Source of the DNA: Anaerolineales bacterium
GTDB lineage: Bacteria > Chloroflexota > Anaerolineae > Anaerolineales > Villigracilaceae
Length of the DNA: 7,289 nucleotides
NCBI GenBank assembly: GCA_029933275.1
Contig: JAOZOM010000087.1
Span: 1 to 7,289, forward strand
Reading direction: 5' to 3'
In this document: positions 4,654-7,289 of the stretch, one piece after another
How the letters are laid out: the number at the start of each line of letters is the position of its first letter
How positions within the stretch are numbered: the first letter of the stretch is position 1
Notes under the pieces: model-generated
What the model was told of the DNA's origin: nothing
The model's database searches: none
Seen by the model: only the letters and a program-made list of their open reading frames with translations
Position numbers and translations under genes: made by a program

Positions 4654-6456
4654 TTATGCAATATATTCCAAACCTAATTCTATCAATTTCTCGCGGCTAG
4701 GCACACCGGATTCGGCATCCCAGCCGCGGGCGGTATAGTAGGCAGAGAGCATTTCGTCAAAGGGGATTTCGTATCCCGCCGCGCCGCCATCTGGGAGGGC
4801 TTTTAGCAGTGGTTCAGGCAAACGGTCGTTGGCAGCACGCAAGCCCAAATTAAGGTTGATCATCCGCTTGAGAGTCCAGCCGCGCTCACCGGCACGCATC
4901 AAGGCATCTAAATCCAACTCCCAGCCGCAGGCGGCGTTCACTAAATCCAAAAGGGTTTGGGGCGGGACATTCGCAAAATGACAAATAACGAGTGAATTGC
5001 CGACCGTGCGCCAATCCTGATGACGGGCGACATTGGCGGCTTTTTCCGCGCCCGCATGACGATCAAAAAAAGCCAAACCGAGCGAATCATCCACTTGTCC
5101 GATGTCGGCAAGAAAATAATCGGATTGATTATGGCAAGCACCACGCGGCGAAGTGGCGTAAACAAGAGCCATGCCGGATGCCCCGCGCGGGTCGTGATAG
5201 GCAAGTTCCAGCCCATTGACCTGCACCGCCTGCGATTCGGCGTTGAAGTGACGAGCGAGAGCCAGCGAACCTTGCGCAAGGAGCGCGCCAAAGCCTTCTC
5301 GCCGCGCCAGTTGATGCAAAAGGGTTTCAGCAGAGTCAGCGTTCCCCCATTCGAGGGCAAGTCCGTCCGTATCCGCTGCGGAGATAATTCCTTGTTCGTA
5401 TAGGCTATACGCAAGCCCAATTGTGCCGCTCGCTGAAATCAAATCTAAGCCGTAGCGGTCGCAAAGCTCGCCCATGCGAGTCGCAAAAATAGGGTCGGTC
5501 AGCCCCAAATTGGGTCCAAAGCCAACCAGAGCCTCGTATTCGGGTCCTTTACGTTTTTCGCCATCGCCAATATCCACGACACGCCCGCAAGCAATCACGC
5601 AACCGTGACAGGCTTTTTTGCCGACCAAAATCGTCTCCGCCACGCTTGAGCCGGAGATTTTCTCCGAGCCTTCGAGCGTTCCTGCGCTAAAATACTTTTT
5701 CGGCATCTCGCCGAGATAATCAAGATACTCCGCCGCGCCCGCCGAGCCGAGATCGCTCATCACGCTGGTCAGCGGGTCTTCTTTCAGAGCGCGGTTTGCT
5801 AAAACGCGCAGTTTTTTGTATTTATCGGGACGCGCTAGCGGGATTTCTCCGTTCCCCAGCACAGCAATTGCTTTGAGATTTTTCGATCCCATCACCGCGC
5901 CCAAGCCCGTGCGTCCTGCGGCGCGCCCGTGGTCACAGAAAATGCCAGCCATCGGGATTTGATTCTCACCTGCAATGCCAATTCCCAAAACTTTTGCGGA
6001 TTTTGAGCCTATTTCCGCTTTCAGCGATTCCTGAATTTGATAGGTATCCTGCCCCCAAAGATGGTCAGCCGCACGTAATTCGGGCTTGGTTCCGTTTAAC
6101 CACAGGTAGAGGGGAGAATCGCTTTTTCCTGTTAACCAAACCCCGTCGTAGCCGCATTTGCGTAATTCGACACCCCAAAAGCCCCCCACATTGGATTCTG
6201 CCCAAAGCCGCGTGGCAGGCGATTTTCCAGCCACAATAAAACGTCCGGTAGCGGGACCAAATGTCCCCGTGAGCGGTCCCGTCAAAATCAGCAGAGGGGA
6301 TTCGGGAGAGAGCGGGTCGAGGTCGGCGGTCAAGTCATCATATAAAATTCGCGCCGCGAGGGAGGCTGCACCAAGATAGTCACGTTCCCATTCAGCAGGG
6401 ATTTTATACTCTTCAAAGATTTGCGTGGAGAGGTTGATTTTTAAGATAGGTTGCAT
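4654..6456 (-). CDS. Aldehyde:ferredoxin oxidoreductase (AOR) family protein, W/Mo-bis-pterin enzyme
   Basis: Members oxidise aldehydes to acids with ferredoxin as electron acceptor, using a tungsten (or molybdenum) bis-pyranopterin and a 4Fe-4S cluster. The 600-residue length is typical. The N-terminal domain has YLGAASLAARILYDDL (27-42) and GPATGRFIVAGKSP (67-80). The family stretch GRAAGRTGLGAVMGSKNLKA is at 177-196. The cluster ligands CHGCVIAC give C283, C286 and C290; the fourth is probably C492 in NSLVIC, where the usual motif is DxxGLC. GPEYE (304-308) places E308 eighteen residues after C290, like the active-site Glu of the Pyrococcus enzyme, and SPRGACH (436-442) supplies the conserved His, H442. 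No signal peptide is present, so it is cytoplasmic. The start fits the family N-terminus but lacks a clear Shine-Dalgarno. An SCP2-type gene ends 33 bases upstream, probably in one operon. No MoaD-like, ferredoxin or pterin gene is adjacent. The aldehyde substrate and the choice of metal cannot be read from sequence. Confidence 0.94.
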   Translation of the reverse strand: MQPILKINLSTQIFEEYKIPAEWERDYLGAASLAARILYDDLTADLDPLSPESPLLILTGPLTGTFGPATGRFIVAGKSPATRLWAESNVGGFWGVELRKCGYDGVWLTGKSDSPLYLWLNGTKPELRAADHLWGQDTYQIQESLKAEIGSKSAKVLGIGIAGENQIPMAGIFCDHGRAAGRTGLGAVMGSKNLKAIAVLGNGEIPLARPDKYKKLRVLANRALKEDPLTSVMSDLGSAGAAEYLDYLGEMPKKYFSAGTLEGSEKISGSSVAETILVGKKACHGCVIACGRVVDIGDGEKRKGPEYEALVGFGPNLGLTDPIFATRMGELCDRYGLDLISASGTIGLAYSLYEQGIISAADTDGLALEWGNADSAETLLHQLARREGFGALLAQGSLALARHFNAESQAVQVNGLELAYHDPRGASGMALVYATSPRGACHNQSDYFLADIGQVDDSLGLAFFDRHAGAEKAANVARHQDWRTVGNSLVICHFANVPPQTLLDLVNAACGWELDLDALMRAGERGWTLKRMINLNLGLRAANDRLPEPLLKALPDGGAAGYEIPFDEMLSAYYTARGWDAESGVPSREKLIELGLEYIA

Positions 6457-6489
6457 AATTCGCTATTGCCACGTTTATACGTTCTAACG

Positions 6490-6897
6490 CTACAACGCCT
6501 CCCCCGTCACTTCGCCCGCACAGCGCACAAAATCCAACACGGTGGGGACGTTACGCATCATGACTGCCATATTGCCTTTTACGCCAAGCTTACGCGTTAA
6601 CATCGCTTGCATCGGGTCGAGTTCACCGCGCAGGACGCGTAAAAAATTCGCATAGGAGGCTTTGAGAATAAAGGCAGGTTTTTTATCACCGATTTCATCC
6701 CAAATGGCAATATCGCGACATTTTCCGTGCCAAAGATCAATATAAAGATACATCGGTTCCTTGAGAGTCTCGTCCGGCTCCAAGACGCAAAGCATGTCAC
6801 CTTCCCATTTCTTCGCGAGTCGGGCGTATTTTTCGTCACTATTTAATTTTTCTTTCAAATCTTCTAGCCATTCGATACTGGGAAAAATTGCACTCAT
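6490..6897 (-). CDS. SCP2 sterol-carrier-like lipid-binding domain protein
   Basis: The 135-residue single-domain protein fits the SCP2 fold, which forms a hydrophobic tunnel for fatty acids, acyl-CoA or other lipids. The C-terminal half carries the typical pattern: FILKASYANFLRVLRGELDP (76-95), the usual motif before the buried helix, then AMLTRKLGVKGNMAVMMR (98-115), matching the 'gklkikGdm' strand. The N-terminal half (about 5-70) has a helix and beta strands with Trp residues at 10, 31, 56 and 66. There is no signal peptide, so it acts in the cytoplasm. A strong Shine-Dalgarno fixes the start. It is the first gene of the minus-strand group and precedes the AOR-family gene by 33 bases. A role in carrying a hydrophobic aldehyde or its product for that enzyme is an attractive guess only. 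The ligand is unknown. Confidence 0.85.
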   Translation of the reverse strand: MSAIFPSIEWLEDLKEKLNSDEKYARLAKKWEGDMLCVLEPDETLKEPMYLYIDLWHGKCRDIAIWDEIGDKKPAFILKASYANFLRVLRGELDPMQAMLTRKLGVKGNMAVMMRNVPTVLDFVRCAGEVTGEAL

Positions 6898-6903
6898 TAG
6901 AAT

Positions 6904-6909
6904 CTCCTC
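6904..6909 (-). promoter_or_regulatory. Shine-Dalgarno of the SCP2-like gene
   Basis: The minus strand reads GAGGAG, with AGGAG six bases before the ATG at 6897. This is the best ribosome-binding site on the minus strand and supports this gene as the head of the operon. Confidence 0.75.
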
Positions 6910-6914
6910 GAGAT

Positions 6915-6937
6915 GATAATTTTATTGGATAATTTTA
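6915..6937 (-). promoter_or_regulatory. Direct repeat with possible -10 element at the head of the minus-strand operon
   Basis: The 10-base word TAAAATTATC (minus strand) occurs twice exactly, at 6937-6928 and 6924-6915, with a 13-base period. The upstream copy begins TAAAAT, a five-of-six match to the -10 consensus, which would place a transcript start about 28 bases before the SCP2-like ATG. I see no convincing -35 at the right distance, so the promoter call is weak. The repeat could instead be an operator or chance in A/T-rich DNA. Confidence 0.3.
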
Positions 6938-6996
6938 CCACTGCAAAAAATTCAAGTTCTTTTAGACCATCGGTCACAAGTTAAGGAAATTAGTAA

Positions 6997-7289
6997 TACC
7001 ACAAGGTAACAATAGTTCATCCAGCTACCCTAGAGCAAGTTCGCTATTTCCACCAACTTGGCTGGCAAGAGCGTAGATTGGACTTACCTGCAATGGTTGC
7101 TTTTGCACTGGATATGATTTGGCGACAGATAGACGGTGTCAGCGAGCTTGTTCGGATTATTCAAAGCGAAGCGGTTTTATGGGAGCAGCCTCGTAAAGTT
7201 AGCCAAGAAACTCTATCGCTTACGTAGTTCCGAGAGAAAGTTTATCAGAATTTTTCTAGGCTCGAAGATGCCTCTATGGAATTATTAGA
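6997..7289 (+). pseudogene. Decayed IS4-like transposase, N-terminal part (3' end outside window)
   Basis: In one frame, codons from 7030 to 7224 read LEQVRYFHQLGWQERRLDLP, continue to MVAFALDMIWRQIDGVSELV, and end near VSQETLSLT. This resembles the N-terminal region of IS4-family transposases common in cyanobacteria and Chloroflexota, recalled as 'RRLKLPVMVAF...IWRQ...SVSE...VSQ..LSQRLR'. The copy looks dead. Stops at 6982, 6991 and 6994 precede it, no ATG lies upstream of the conserved part, and a TAG at 7225 interrupts it. The expected RLRS is found just there in the +1 frame (7217-7228), and the original frame then continues (FREKVYQ), as if two small deletions had compensated. The DDE catalytic part would lie beyond the window. 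The terminal inverted repeat was not identified. Family assignment is from memory and moderate. Confidence 0.6.

Noticed and set aside
5020..5403. 127-residue plus-strand frame opposite the AOR-family gene
   Set aside because: Antisense shadow of conserved AOR sequence, rich in Arg and without domain features.
4941..5420. 159-residue minus-strand frame within the AOR-family gene
   Set aside because: Same strand but a different frame from the well-conserved AOR sequence; no motif or ribosome-binding site, and the AOR frame shows no frameshift here.
1..7289. tRNA or rRNA genes, CRISPR arrays, riboswitches or a defence cassette
   Set aside because: No regularly spaced repeats, cloverleaf-like sequences or rRNA motifs were seen by eye. 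A covariance-model search would be needed to exclude small RNAs fully.

Overview
The window looks like chromosomal DNA of a Chloroflexota bacterium, probably class Anaerolineae. The pointers are the long Pro/Thr 'PTPTPSPTPT'-type linkers and tails on exported proteins, the roughly even base composition, short pyrimidine-rich intergenic repeats, and a W/Mo-type aldehyde:ferredoxin oxidoreductase next to ordinary housekeeping genes. This assignment comes from sequence style and was not checked against a database.

Layout, plus strand (1-2798): the 3' end of an unrecognised exported protein with a Pro/Thr-rich C-terminus; 16 bases further on, a complete M32 (Taq-type) metallocarboxypeptidase; then a perfect 14-bp inverted repeat that probably terminates that transcript; then a lipoprotein with a signal peptide, a lipobox, a Pro/Thr-rich linker and two similar C-terminal domains.

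Layout, minus strand (6911 down to 2795): five genes facing the same way and probably one transcript or two. In transcription order they are an SCP2-type lipid-binding protein, an AOR-family oxidoreductase, the tRNA 2-thiouridylase MnmA, a TPR-like helical protein and a small three-helix membrane protein. The first two are 33 bases apart. A 69-base gap with a hairpin and heptamer repeats separates the AOR gene from mnmA. The last three are packed tightly: the mnmA stop abuts the next start (TAAATG), and the last pair overlap by ATGA. The operon converges on the lipoprotein gene, and the two opposed stop codons lie within one TTAA.

Right edge (about 6997-7289): the 5' part of a decayed IS4-like transposase with no start codon and an in-frame stop.

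No tRNA, rRNA, CRISPR array, phage module or defence system was found. The window is mostly ordinary metabolism and tRNA modification. I do not see a clearly new system. The points most worth following up are the three-cysteine, Fe-S-type active site of MnmA, the SCP2-AOR pair, the AOR's altered fourth-cysteine motif, the palindrome placed directly before the lipoprotein start, and the mnmA/TPR/membrane-protein coupling.
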